The notes below the pieces were generated by a model. The model was given only the letters and a program-made list of their open reading frames with translations, searched no databases and was not told the DNA's origin. Positions 50,501 through 58,542 of a stretch of DNA of 64,000 nucleotides are shown here, piece after piece. Made by a program: the position numbers and the translations under genes. Numbering within the stretch: position 1 is the stretch's first letter; each line of letters opens with the position of its first letter. Source of the stretch: an uncultured Collinsella sp. (lineage in GTDB: Bacteria > Actinomycetota > Coriobacteriia > Coriobacteriales > Coriobacteriaceae); NCBI GenBank assembly GCA_905194675.1, contig CAJJTG010000006.1, positions 4,703 through 68,702 on the forward strand. The letters run 5' to 3'.

Positions 50501-51211
50501 CTCGTCCTCAGAACCCTCGAGCCAGTTCCATGCGGCCTTTTCGCTCATGCCGAGCACGCTCTGCAGCACCTCGACGACGTCGTCCTCAAAGTAGCTGTAG
50601 GTGTCGCGGGCCTGGAGCCAGGACTCGCCGTTGACGCGCTCAAAGGCCTCGCGGAACTCCTGGGTCTTGCCCAGGGAATCGATGTAGTCCTCGAGCTTTG
50701 CAAGCTTGAGGTCCTCGCCGTAGAAGCCGCGCGCCTCGTAGAACATGCGCTCAAAGCCGCGAAGCAGCGCCGTGGGAGCCGTATCGCCCTGCTTCCACTG
50801 GCCCGCCTTGCTATCGATGTTAAAGAGGATGGCCTGCGTGGGCACCGAGCAGGCGCGCTCCATGGCAGCCGCGACCATGGGGTCGACGATCTTGCCGTCA
50901 AAGTAGCGGATAGCGCTCTTACCGCCGATCTGGCGATTCTCGAGCAGGTAGCTCAGCATCTTGAGGAAGTGCGATTTACCGAAACCGAAGAAGCCACTGA
51001 TCCACACGCCGATCTTGTCGGTGCGCGCATCGATGGCATCGCCGTAGGCCTTGAAGAACGTGGCAAAGTGCCTCTGCAACTCGCGCGTCACCACGTACTC
51101 GTCAAGCTCCTGGCGGATGGACCCATCTTTTGAATCCTGGACCTTGACCACGCCGTTGATGGAGCGGTTGATGTCTTTTGCAAAGAGGTCGTGAATGATC
51201 GTGTTGTCCAT
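47549..51211 (-). CDS. brxC: BREX P-loop ATPase BrxC
   Basis: The 1220-aa protein matches BrxC (DUF499/PglY-like). The N-terminal P-loop is ISGFFGFGKSHFLKML (Walker A, about 71-86) and a Walker B-like LLFMVDEVGQF lies further on; long helical/coiled regions follow (about 850-1120) and a basic C-terminal tail. It is the largest BREX core protein and is essential for both methylation and exclusion. The ATG at 51211 has AAAGGAG upstream; the extra 18 in-frame residues before it lack a ribosome site. It precedes pglX by 66 bases. Confidence 0.95.
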   Translation of the reverse strand: MDNTIIHDLFAKDINRSINGVVKVQDSKDGSIRQELDEYVVTRELQRHFATFFKAYGDAIDARTDKIGVWISGFFGFGKSHFLKMLSYLLENRQIGGKSAIRYFDGKIVDPMVAAAMERACSVPTQAILFNIDSKAGQWKQGDTAPTALLRGFERMFYEARGFYGEDLKLAKLEDYIDSLGKTQEFREAFERVNGESWLQARDTYSYFEDDVVEVLQSVLGMSEKAAWNWLEGSEDEVLAPDVFAKKVKDYVDAQAAAHGGNFRLLFMVDEVGQFITNDQDPSLMLSLQTIVEELGAACGGRVWVMVTSQEAIDNLSLPVGNDFSKIQGRFNTRLSLSSSSVDEVIQRRVLEKTAPAADMLARVYEQDTAVLKNNFTFEGGSRSDLAGYANSKDFVASYPFVGYQFKLLPDVMTEVRKHGVKAKHMSTGERSMLSAFQESAQVIQHDQTGALVPFWRFFDTISKDLEHGINQVVDRAVRAAENAEGLEPYDVQVLKLLYLIRYIGYVKATVENISILMIDSLDVDKRALKDRVKESLARLERENYVSRQGDTYSFLTDEEQEIAQEIACTPIDNAQVIESIKKRLFDSVYIARKLNRGANDFPFDRYVDGSIHGSNMGGMELSVVTMASDLGRADDAELALKSVDKAIVALSDEVDYWAPLVNAAKIRKYAKTRNLQELRPSTRQIVESKMREAAHSEKEADALLTEAVLHARCAVNGRMVEVRAAKPAQVFEQVLAQLCDVVFEKADYIGAPVTSDSDIRSTLAGNVQTGLDGMDAGNTRALKEVEDFLKVQHQRHLDTTMGDIQRQYQQRPFGWREVDIANVVAQLVGEQRAQVLFGGQTVQANDSRMVALLRKDADKAQVRLRVRMSDRLLRATGELMRDLFDLKTVPSNEDKLVAELKEHLEGLRETCLAMARDYYTGIKPAYPYPGEAECEKMRSEVADVLKDQNEAEAFLTTFTKHEERLLDAKEDFDKVVEFFESNQRTAFDHAKDFLSRTEGIEYGSDDIPSAVENVAKVREVLKDPKPYGRIKDLQPLMDPVEDDMKKLLGIRRNEFLCRIESDLQDLQAQAESQKGFVNQAKDAIADAGAKYESFKNRAHSSQSLNELSVAATNWANWLSAATNGMYDAVDAARMRMDNERRTTEVTSTGEVVKKISNKAVASSAPTPALVPRRKIKTVRRADLAKPSRLLSAEDVERYVDDLRSRLMQALAANDEIRIN

Positions 51212-51289
51212 GGGTGCTCCTTTGGGTTTGGGAACGTTATGGCAAAGGGTTGTTACCGGCGGCAAGGACTTGCCTGCGGGGAGCCGTGC

Positions 51290-51982
51290 TTACGAGATAT
51301 CGATGGCGCGGTAGTAGTTGTCGGCCGGCAGACGGTTAAAGAGCTGGAAAGAAGAGCCGTTGAAACTGCCCGGATAGGCGGCGACCACAGGCACCTCATC
51401 AAAATCCGCAAGCATGCAGTGGAGAAGCGTGTGCATGCGAAAGAACGGGAAGACCTCGCCCGCGCCGGTGAGGAGAACGACGTCTCCAGGCGCGTGCGGC
51501 TCGGTCTGCTCAAGGATGTACGCGGCGACTTTCTCGGGCGAGGCGAACTTGGCCACGTCCTCGAGCACGCGCTGGGTACCGCGGCGCTCCTCTTGGTGCG
51601 GGATAGCCTTAAGGACACGGCGCTTTTCGAGAATTGCCAGCACGGCGTCGTAAAGGTTCACGACCTTGAGCGTGCACGGAAGCTTGTCGGCCTCGGCATC
51701 GCGTGAAAGGGCGTCAAATAATGCACGCGCCTCAAACTCCAGCGCGGGGTCATAGCAAAAGGTGTGGAAGCCGATCTCATTGCCTATGCCCTTGTTGGCC
51801 AAAAAGTCCTCGCTGCACAGGCACTCGCGCAGAAGCTGCGCGCGGCGCTCAAATTCCTGACGGGCGTGCTCGGAGCGGACATGCGCCGCCACGACGCTCT
51901 TACGGGAATGGATGCCGATATTGGTGGTGAGATCGGTCGCCGGGGTGATAGCAGGTTCGGCGGCACTGTTGACGGGAGCCAC
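51290..51982 (-). CDS. brxB: BREX protein BrxB (DUF1788)
   Basis: The 230-aa protein fits DUF1788/BrxB: EIGFHTFCYDPALEFEARALFDAL, then the conserved core GDVVLLTGAGEVFPFFRMHTLLHCM and VPVVAAYPGSFNGSSFQLFNRL near the C terminus. The start is a GTG one base past the brxA stop, so the two genes are translationally coupled. Its biochemical role in BREX is not known. Confidence 0.9.
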   Translation of the reverse strand: MAPVNSAAEPAITPATDLTTNIGIHSRKSVVAAHVRSEHARQEFERRAQLLRECLCSEDFLANKGIGNEIGFHTFCYDPALEFEARALFDALSRDAEADKLPCTLKVVNLYDAVLAILEKRRVLKAIPHQEERRGTQRVLEDVAKFASPEKVAAYILEQTEPHAPGDVVLLTGAGEVFPFFRMHTLLHCMLADFDEVPVVAAYPGSFNGSSFQLFNRLPADNYYRAIDIS

Positions 51983-51983
51983 G

Positions 51984-52634
51984 CTACATCACCACCCTGC
52001 CGGTAAGGGCCGCGATTAGCGACTGCTCGCCCAGCTGAACCAAGGCTCGCTCGACATCGGAATCGAGGAAGAGTGGTGACAGGCGCTCGGACTCCGGACC
52101 CATACCCTCGCCGATAAGGCCGGCATGGCGGAGCGTCTGGCGGAGCGAGCCCTTAATACGCTTGACCGTGGCCTCAGTCCAGCGGGCAGCGTCCGGATAC
52201 TCCGTGGTAAAGCGCGTCATAAAGGCGTTGAGGTCAACCGCCGTAAAGGCATAATCAAAGTTTTGAAGGCGCTCCCCCACCTCAACGAGCACGAGCTCGC
52301 GCACGATATCGTAGCGGCAGATCATGCTGTAGAAGATGGCCTGGTCTGCCTGCGTGGGGGCACCGGATGCCATGAGGCTGGTTAGGGATGACGCAGCCTC
52401 GACGGCGGTATTGGGGTCGATGCCGCGCGCGGCGCATACGGCGTCCGTGGGCACCATGGCGTCGAGGCGGCGAAGGCACACGGTTGCGCGGTTGGCGACC
52501 ATGCGCTCCGTGGGATATTGAAAGAGGTTCTCGCTCTTTACGCGTACAATGACCCGCTCGTCGCTTGTGCCCTGCATACGCAGGGCAGCGACGATGCGCA
52601 TCTCATGCGGGAGGAATTGCTCGCGGGTGAGCAC
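51984..52634 (-). CDS. brxA: BREX protein BrxA (DUF1819), GTG start abutting a G tract
   Basis: The 216-aa protein matches DUF1819/BrxA, a small DNA-binding protein with tandem winged-helix fold: YPTERMVANRATVCLRRLDAM and FMTRFTTEYPDAARWTEATVKRIKGSLRQTLRHAGLI. It opens the operon. The only credible start is GTG at 52634; its first G is the last base of a run of ten Gs, so the ribosome-binding region is poly-G. Slippage there would alter spacing or, if an upstream start is used, frame. Confidence 0.9.
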   Translation of the reverse strand: MLTREQFLPHEMRIVAALRMQGTSDERVIVRVKSENLFQYPTERMVANRATVCLRRLDAMVPTDAVCAARGIDPNTAVEAASSLTSLMASGAPTQADQAIFYSMICRYDIVRELVLVEVGERLQNFDYAFTAVDLNAFMTRFTTEYPDAARWTEATVKRIKGSLRQTLRHAGLIGEGMGPESERLSPLFLDSDVERALVQLGEQSLIAALTGRVVM

Positions 52635-52643
52635 CCCCCCCCC
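52634..52643 (-). repeat. Ten-base G homopolymer at the brxA start
   Basis: Ten consecutive C on the plus strand (G on the coding strand) immediately precede and include the first base of the brxA GTG codon. Tracts of this length are prone to slipped-strand length change. Confidence 0.9.
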
Positions 52644-52672
52644 GAACGCTTTTTGTGGTTACATCCACAGTA

Positions 52673-52692
52673 CACGCTCCAAGGGTGTCAAA
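52673..52692 (-). promoter_or_regulatory. TTTGACAC direct repeat, proximal (putative -35/operator of BREX operon)
   Basis: On the minus strand TTTGACACCCTTGGAGCGTG contains a perfect -35 hexamer TTGACA. It repeats, with a one-base gap and a few changes, at 52773-52790, exactly about 100 bases upstream. A 9-bp stem (GTGCGCCGC/GCGGCGCAC, 52704-52737) lies between. No clean -10 box is visible, so promoter use is uncertain. Confidence 0.5.
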
Positions 52693-52772
52693 GGCTGTCA
52701 CAAGTGCGCCGCAACCCGGCAGGCAGGCGCGGCGCACATGACAATAATCATACCTGTTGGTAAAAAAGTTAC

Positions 52773-52790
52773 CACGCCCAGAGTGTCAAA
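52773..52790 (-). promoter_or_regulatory. TTTGACAC direct repeat, distal
   Basis: On the minus strand TTTGACACTCTGGGCGTG, again with TTGACA. Two copies in the same orientation suggest tandem promoters or binding sites for a regulator of the BREX operon. No WYL-type brxR gene is present in the window. Confidence 0.45.
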
Positions 52791-52935
52791 TGTTGAGCAA
52801 CAAAATTTAATCCGGTTAACGGTCATTTTCGCAGCTTAGAAACTTTAACGAGGCCGCCCCAAATCACACTTGCCAGACAACCGCGCTTACGAATGCAGGC
52901 ACGTACACGCCCAACATCACCCTCCGCTATATTCA

Positions 52936-52963
52936 ACATAGAGTTATACATATGCTTCTATGT
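52936..52963. promoter_or_regulatory. Inverted repeat upstream of the antitoxin-like gene
   Basis: ACATAGA and TCTATGT are separated by 14 bases and end 12 bases before the start codon, with TTATAC between them. The position fits an autoregulatory operator. Confidence 0.45.
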
Positions 52964-52975
52964 AAGGAGTTTCAT

Positions 52976-53149
52976 ATGCCTGTCGTAAAGTCTATTTCTG
53001 ATCAGACGCGCGCACTAACTACCATTCAGGAACGCGAAGATCACATTCAACGTGCCATCACACGTGGCTACGACGACCTCGCTAACGGCCGCATTCGCCC
53101 CTGGAAACAGGCGAAGGCCGAGGCGGATCGGATGCGAGCCTCGAGATGA
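52976..53149 (+). CDS. Antitoxin-like small protein (57 aa), no partner toxin
   Basis: The product begins MPVVKSISDQTRALTTIQER and continues with a helical stretch and a basic C terminus (PWKQAKAEADRMRASR). Length and layout (short beta-like start followed by helices) are those of type II antitoxins of the RelB/Phd/YefM kind, which bind DNA with the N terminus and the toxin with the C terminus. No toxin gene follows; the next gene is serC. AAGGAG precedes the ATG. It is divergent from brxA. Confidence 0.55.
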   Translation: MPVVKSISDQTRALTTIQEREDHIQRAITRGYDDLANGRIRPWKQAKAEADRMRASR

Positions 53150-53280
53150 TCCCTCCCCCATGTAACCATCCTGTAAATCATAGCGGCGCAGTCGAGTTTT
53201 ACCGTGATGCGGTCGCGCCGGGCGCTCCACTGTGCTAAAGTATCCCGAACGTTCAAACGACTACGAAGGGGACCTAGAAG

Positions 53281-54405
53281 ATGGCACGTGTGCACAACTT
53301 CTCAGCTGGCCCGGCCGCACTGCCCACAAGCGTGCTCGCCGAGATTGCCGACGAGATGATGGACTACCGCGGTTGCGGCATGTCCGTGCTCGAGATGAGC
53401 CATCGATCTAGCATGTACCAGCAGATCATCGACGACGCCGAGGCAACCCTGCGTCGCCTGCTGAGCATCCCCGACAACTACCGCGTCCTGTTTTTGCAGG
53501 GCGGCGCCACGCTGCAGTTTGCGGGCATCCCCATGAACCTTATGCGCCGCGGCCGCGCCGGCTACATCGTGACCGGCAACTTTGCCAACAAGGCGTACAA
53601 AGAGGCCGCCAAGTACGGTGAGGCCGTGCTGCTCGCGAGCTCCGAGGACACCAACTTCGACCGCATTCCCTACATGGCCGACGTCAACGCACGCATTGCC
53701 GCCGAGGCCGCGGGCGACGGGCTCGACTACGTCTACATCTGCCAGAACAACACCATCTTTGGCACCATGTACCACGAGCTGCCCAACTGCGGCGATGCGC
53801 CGCTGGTCGCCGATGTCTCGAGCTGCTTTCTGTCGCAGCCGCTCGACGTTGAGCGCTACGGGCTCATCTACGCCGGCGCGCAGAAAAACGCCGGCGCCGC
53901 GGGCGTGACCGTGGTCATCGTGCGCGACGACCTTATCGCCGAAGGCCCGGCCTATGCGCAGACGCCGCAGTACATGGACCTTAAGACCCAGGCCGCCAAG
54001 GGCTCCATGCTCAACACGCCCAACACCTTTGGCATCTACGTGTGCGGCAAGGTGTTCCATTGGGTGGAGCAGACCGGCGGACTTGCCGCCATGGCCGAGC
54101 GCAACTGGGCCAAGGCCAACCTGCTCTACGACCTGCTCGAGCACAGTGTGCTGTTCCATGGCACCACACAGGCCGACAGCCGCTCCATCGCCAACGTCAC
54201 CTTCCGCACCGGCGACGCCGAACTCGACGCGGCCTTTGTCGCAGGCGCGGCCGAGCACCAGATTCAAAACGTCAAGGGCCATCGCTTGGTGGGCGGCATG
54301 CGCGCCAGCGTTTACAACGCCGTAACCATGGAAGACGTGCAGGCACTGGCCTCGTACATGAAGGACTTCGAAGCGCAGCATAGTTTGAGTCCGCGATCTA
54401 ACTAG
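53281..54405 (+). CDS. serC: Phosphoserine aminotransferase
   Basis: SerC converts 3-phosphohydroxypyruvate and glutamate to phosphoserine, the second step of serine synthesis, with PLP. The 374-aa protein shows the family N terminus HNFSAGPAALP, MSHRSSMYQQI, FLQGGATLQFAGIPMN, and the PLP lysine in LIYAGAQKNAGAAG (K about 203). It is followed after 71 bases by serA in the same direction. Confidence 0.96.
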   Translation: MARVHNFSAGPAALPTSVLAEIADEMMDYRGCGMSVLEMSHRSSMYQQIIDDAEATLRRLLSIPDNYRVLFLQGGATLQFAGIPMNLMRRGRAGYIVTGNFANKAYKEAAKYGEAVLLASSEDTNFDRIPYMADVNARIAAEAAGDGLDYVYICQNNTIFGTMYHELPNCGDAPLVADVSSCFLSQPLDVERYGLIYAGAQKNAGAAGVTVVIVRDDLIAEGPAYAQTPQYMDLKTQAAKGSMLNTPNTFGIYVCGKVFHWVEQTGGLAAMAERNWAKANLLYDLLEHSVLFHGTTQADSRSIANVTFRTGDAELDAAFVAGAAEHQIQNVKGHRLVGGMRASVYNAVTMEDVQALASYMKDFEAQHSLSPRSN

Positions 54406-54476
54406 CCCGCAACGCGCGGGCCGACCAGCCATCTCAGACCACCCTGTATAGATCAAAACCTGCTAAGGAGTTTTCC

Positions 54477-55640
54477 ATGCGCAAGATCAAAACCATCGAC
54501 GACATCACCAAAGACGGCAAAGTCGAGTTTGGCGAGGGCTACGAGTTTGTAAGCACCGCCGAGGAGGCCGACGCCATCCTGATGCGCTCGACCGACCTGC
54601 ACGGCTACGAACTGCCCGAGGGCATTCGCGCCATCGCCCGCTGCGGTGCCGGCGTCAACAATATCCCCGTCGAGGAGTATGCCAAGAAGGGCGTCGTCGT
54701 CTTTAACTCCCCCGGCGCCAACAGCAACGCCGTCAAGGAGCTCGTCCTGGGCATGTTGGTGCTCTCGAGCCGCGGCGTGGTGCAATCGATGAACTGGGTG
54801 CGTGACAACGCCGACGACCCCGAGATTCAGGTCGATGCCGAAAAGGCCAAGAAGGCCTTTGTGGGCCGCGAGCTCAAGGGCAAGCGCATCGGCGTCATCG
54901 GCCTGGGCAACGTGGGCTCCAAGGTCGCCAACGCCTGTGTCGACCTGGGCATGGACGTCTACGGCTACGACCCGTTCATTTCCGTCGAGCACGCATGGGT
55001 GCTGAGTCGCGAGGTGCAGCGCGTGGGCACGCTCGAGGACCTCTGCCGCGGCTGCGACTACCTCACCGTGCACGTGCCCAGCAAGGCCGATACCATCGGC
55101 ATGATCAGCACCGAGCAGATCGACCTGCTGGCGCCCGACGCCGTGCTCATCAACTACGCGCGCGAAACCATCATTGACGAGGACGCCGTCGACGCTGCCC
55201 TGCGCGAGGGCAAGCTCAGCTGGTTTAGCTGCGACTTTGCCACGCCCAAGACCGTCAAGATGCCCAACACGTTTATCACCACGCATTCGGGCGCCGGCAC
55301 CGGCGAGGCCGAGGCCAACTGCGCCGACATGGCCATCAGCGAGCTCAAAGATTACCTGGAAAACGGCAACATCGCGCACAGCGTCAACTACCCCGCCTGC
55401 AGCATGGGCAAGGCGCGCGCCGCAAGCCGCATTGCTTGCCTGCATGCCAACGTGCCCAACATGATCGGCCAGATCACGGCCATTCTCGCCAAGGACAACG
55501 CCAACGTGCAGCGCATGACCAACGAATCCGCCGGCGAGAACGCCTACACCATGTTCGACACCGACGAGCACCTGGACAGCAGCACCATCGAGGCGCTCAA
55601 GCAGATTCCGTCGATGTATCGCGTGCGCGTGATCAAGTAG
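54477..55640 (+). CDS. serA: D-3-phosphoglycerate dehydrogenase
   Basis: SerA oxidises 3-phosphoglycerate to 3-phosphohydroxypyruvate with NAD+, the first step of serine synthesis. The 387-aa protein has the nucleotide-binding GKRIGVIGLGNVGSKVANA, the catalytic Arg/Glu/His positions (INYARETIIDEDAV, THSGAGTGEAEANCA), and a C-terminal ACT domain (VPNMIGQITAILAKDNANV) for serine feedback. The short ACT-type form lacks the ASB domain of longer SerA. It follows serC, with AAGGAG before the ATG. Confidence 0.95.
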   Translation: MRKIKTIDDITKDGKVEFGEGYEFVSTAEEADAILMRSTDLHGYELPEGIRAIARCGAGVNNIPVEEYAKKGVVVFNSPGANSNAVKELVLGMLVLSSRGVVQSMNWVRDNADDPEIQVDAEKAKKAFVGRELKGKRIGVIGLGNVGSKVANACVDLGMDVYGYDPFISVEHAWVLSREVQRVGTLEDLCRGCDYLTVHVPSKADTIGMISTEQIDLLAPDAVLINYARETIIDEDAVDAALREGKLSWFSCDFATPKTVKMPNTFITTHSGAGTGEAEANCADMAISELKDYLENGNIAHSVNYPACSMGKARAASRIACLHANVPNMIGQITAILAKDNANVQRMTNESAGENAYTMFDTDEHLDSSTIEALKQIPSMYRVRVIK

Positions 55641-55702
55641 CGCCGGCTGATCTGACGGGCAGTTCCCCATGTGGCCTATCCGTCACTGACATTGGATGCC
55701 CG

Positions 55703-55739
55703 CGGGGGCGCCTTTCGCACGAGAGGCGCCCCCGTTTTT
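55703..55739 (+). terminator. serCA terminator
   Basis: CGGGGGCGCCT and AGGCGCCCCCG form an 11-bp perfect stem followed by TTTTT. Confidence 0.88.
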
Positions 55740-55817
55740 GTGAGCACTCCATTAAATGCACCGCGCCGCTTCTTGGCATACAATCTGTATGTTGACCTAA
55801 CTATCTGTGAGGTGCCT

Positions 55818-57038
55818 ATGGTTGATACAGATTTTGCTTGGCGGCTTACGCAAGGACTCGTGCGAATCGACAGTTCCGACCCAGGTGCGTATGAGGGCGA
55901 GATTGAGCGCTATATCAAAGCGTTGATTGAGGAACGGTTGGCGCAGCTGAGCCATCCGGTGCTCCATGCCGTGCAGGTTGAGGAACTCGAGGTGCTCCCC
56001 GGACGCCGCAACCTTATGATTACCATACCGGGCGTGAGCGACGAGCCGCGGCTGGTCTATATCTGCCACATGGATACCGTCACCTTGGGCGACGGCTGGG
56101 ATACAGGCATTCCGCCGCTCGGAGCAATCGTGCGTGACGATAAACTCTATGGCCGCGGTGCCTGCGATATGAAGGGTGGCCTGGCCTGCGCCATTTCCGC
56201 ACTGTTCCATACGCTCGAGCGCATGACGGCAAGCGGTGAGCTGCCCCGACGTGGCTTTTCGCTCATCTGCTCGGTCGACGAGGAAGACTTTATGCGTGGC
56301 TCCGAGGCGGCCATTGATGCCGGCTGGGTCGGTTCGCGCGAATGGGTGCTGGACACCGAGCCCACCGACGGACAGATCCAGGTGGCGCACAAGGGGCGCA
56401 CATGGTTCGAGATTGAGATGGCAGGCGTCACGGCGCACGCGAGCCAGCCTTGGAAGGGCGCCGACGCCGTCGCCGCCATGGCAGAGGTCGTCTGCGCGTT
56501 GCGCCGCGCGTTCATGGCGCTGCCCGTACACGATGAGCTGGGGCCATCGACCATCACGTTTGGACAGATCGAGGGCGGCTACCGCCCCTATGTCGTGCCC
56601 GACCATGCCAAGGTCTGGGTCGATATGCGCCTGGCCCCGCCGACTGATACGGCCGCCGCGACGCGCATGGTAGAGCAGGCCATCGCCGGCGCCGAAGCCG
56701 CGGTCCCCGGCTGCCATGGAAGCTATACCGTGACAGGCGACCGCCCCGCCATCGAGCGCGATCCAAGCTCTCCTCTTCTGGCTGCACTCAAGCGTGCCGC
56801 CGATGACGTGACGGGCACAGACACGACCGTCGGCTTCTTTACCGGCTACACCGACACTGCCGTCATTGCCGGCAAGACAGGCAACCGCAATTGTATGAGC
56901 TACGGCCCCGGCTCGTTGGCGCTCGCGCACAAGCCCAACGAGTATGTGCCCCATGCCGATATCGTTCGCTGCCAAAACGTGCTCATCGCGCTTGCCGATA
57001 ACACGCTCTGGGACGCAAGCGGCCAAGTTGGGGCATAA
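55818..57038 (+). CDS. M20 family metallopeptidase
   Basis: The 406-aa protein is a dinuclear-zinc amidohydrolase of family M20 (ArgE/DapE/CPG2). Metal and catalytic motifs are visible: VYICHMDTVTLG (His, Asp), LYGRGACDMKGGLAC, ICSVDEEDFMRGSE (the EE pair), a dimerisation domain with VTAHASQPWKGADA, and the final His near LAHKPNEYVPHADI. Substrate cannot be told: it could hydrolyse N-acyl amino acids or dipeptides. The ATG at 55818 has GAGGTG upstream. Confidence 0.88.
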   Translation: MVDTDFAWRLTQGLVRIDSSDPGAYEGEIERYIKALIEERLAQLSHPVLHAVQVEELEVLPGRRNLMITIPGVSDEPRLVYICHMDTVTLGDGWDTGIPPLGAIVRDDKLYGRGACDMKGGLACAISALFHTLERMTASGELPRRGFSLICSVDEEDFMRGSEAAIDAGWVGSREWVLDTEPTDGQIQVAHKGRTWFEIEMAGVTAHASQPWKGADAVAAMAEVVCALRRAFMALPVHDELGPSTITFGQIEGGYRPYVVPDHAKVWVDMRLAPPTDTAAATRMVEQAIAGAEAAVPGCHGSYTVTGDRPAIERDPSSPLLAALKRAADDVTGTDTTVGFFTGYTDTAVIAGKTGNRNCMSYGPGSLALAHKPNEYVPHADIVRCQNVLIALADNTLWDASGQVGA

Positions 57039-57077
57039 TAAGCCGCGAACAAACCGACTCGCGCGTTAGGACCGCCC

Positions 57078-57758
57078 ATGAAAGCACTTCCGTTTCCCTG
57101 CATCCGCCCAGCTCAGGACCGCGTGCTCGAGGCGCTGCCTGCGATGGGCGGTATCCTGAGCGGCAACGACGCCCTGCGCGGCGCCATTGCTGACGGCCTA
57201 ATGCTCAAGGATCCAGGCGCGGCGTATTACGTGTACGAGTGTTCGGGAGAGCTGGGACGCGTGACGGGCGTTGTGGCAATTAACCCGGTTGGTGTACTGA
57301 CGGACGACAACGCGTCCTCCGCAGATGCGGCCGCAGCCGCCCGCGCAATCGCCGAGCTTAAGGTGCAGCCTCGCCCTGTAACGCTCGCCTACGAAGCCTC
57401 GCCCGTCATGGATATCATCCTCGGCGCCGCCAAAGAAGGCGCGTCGCTCTATGCCGTCACCGACCCCGCCGGCATTACGCACCGTGTGTGGGAGGTCAAG
57501 CGCGAGGACGCCGTTGCTGCCATCCGTGCCATGCTCGATCAGGCACCCGACCCCGTGTTCGCCGGTGACTCCGCCTATGCCGCCGCACTGGCTGGGGCAT
57601 CGCAGATTCTGGCCGATGAGGCCCGTGCCGCCGGAACGTACACCGGCAAAGAGCCGTTCAACTTTGCCGTAGCTGCGCTCTTCCCCGCCGCGCAGGTCAG
57701 CGGCGGCGCGCCGCAGGTTCCGACGGGTCTGCTCACTCACCAGATCTCACGGTTCTAG
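57078..57758 (+). CDS. Compact DUF1015-like protein
   Basis: The 226-aa protein resembles the core of DUF1015 (about 400 aa in typical members): KALPFPCIRP at the start and VTLAYEASPV...SLYAVTDPAGITHRVWEV in the middle, then PVFAGDSAYAAAL where DUF1015 usually has a GHHRY motif, which is absent. The family is uncharacterised and often lies beside serA, as here with serCA just upstream. The missing motif suggests a shortened or divergent version. Confidence 0.7.
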   Translation: MKALPFPCIRPAQDRVLEALPAMGGILSGNDALRGAIADGLMLKDPGAAYYVYECSGELGRVTGVVAINPVGVLTDDNASSADAAAAARAIAELKVQPRPVTLAYEASPVMDIILGAAKEGASLYAVTDPAGITHRVWEVKREDAVAAIRAMLDQAPDPVFAGDSAYAAALAGASQILADEARAAGTYTGKEPFNFAVAALFPAAQVSGGAPQVPTGLLTHQISRF

Positions 57759-57801
57759 CGGACTCAAACGCGAAGCTGGAAAACCCAGCATCCAAACAAA
57801 C

Positions 57802-57845
57802 AAGGGGCGGGGATGCAATGCCCGTGCATGCATCCCCGCCCCTTT
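57802..57845. terminator. Terminator between DUF1015-like gene and phosphatase genes
   Basis: AAGGGGCGGGGATGCA and TGCATCCCCGCCCCTT form a 16-bp perfect stem between convergent genes. Confidence 0.85.
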
Positions 57846-57889
57846 CGCATCAAGCAATTTCGCCGGCAAACCGCGCCGCAACGCCAGCG

Positions 57890-58525
57890 CTACCCGCGCT
57901 GCGGGCCTACTGCCGCTACAAGCGGTTCAAGCCCCAGCTCGCGCGCGTAATCCTCCTGCGTAAAGACTTCGACCAACTCAAACGTGTCGGATTCGTCGTC
58001 AAACGCAAAATGCAGCACTGAGCAGTTGCCCGGCACGCGTTCGCGCTCGTCGGCCGCCGCGCCCCGCACGTGGTCCAAAAACTCCTTGATAGCTGAGCCA
58101 TGACTTACCGCGAGCACGCACGTATGGTCCGGACGCTGCATAAGATCGGTCAGCGTCGCCACCATGCGCGTGCGCACCTGGATCTGGCCCTCGCCGCCAA
58201 ACTGCCGATAGAAGTCGCGCCACGGGCGCTCGGGCATAAGCATCACGCGCTCGGCCTCAAAGTCGCCAAAGAACCACTCACGCAGGCCGTCCAGGCGCTC
58301 GTACGCCAAGCCCGGCCACAAGTTGGCAATAGTCTGCTCGGTGCGATGAAGCGTAGAGGTGTAGGCATGATCGGGCTCAATGCCGCGCGCACGTAAAAAC
58401 ATGCCGGCGCGCGCCGCCTGGTCGCAACCCAACCGCGTAAGCGGCGAGTCACTCCACCCCTGAATGATACGCTTAAGGTTGAATATCGTCTGTCCATGAC
58501 GGACCAGATACAGATCTTTATTCAT
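57890..58525 (-). CDS. Histidine phosphatase (phosphoglycerate mutase-like), downstream paralogue
   Basis: The 211-aa protein has the RHG motif in DLYLVRHGQTIFN with the catalytic His, the second His in VLAVSHGSAIKEFL, and ERLDGLREWFFGDFE. It is a cofactor-independent-like phosphatase of the dPGM branch; the substrate is unknown. It is about 40-45% similar to the next gene by eye and likely arose by tandem duplication. The ATG at 58525 has AAAGGA upstream. Confidence 0.9.
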   Translation of the reverse strand: MNKDLYLVRHGQTIFNLKRIIQGWSDSPLTRLGCDQAARAGMFLRARGIEPDHAYTSTLHRTEQTIANLWPGLAYERLDGLREWFFGDFEAERVMLMPERPWRDFYRQFGGEGQIQVRTRMVATLTDLMQRPDHTCVLAVSHGSAIKEFLDHVRGAAADERERVPGNCSVLHFAFDDESDTFELVEVFTQEDYARELGLEPLVAAVGPQRG

Positions 58526-58542
58526 AGGGGTCCTTTCGTTCG

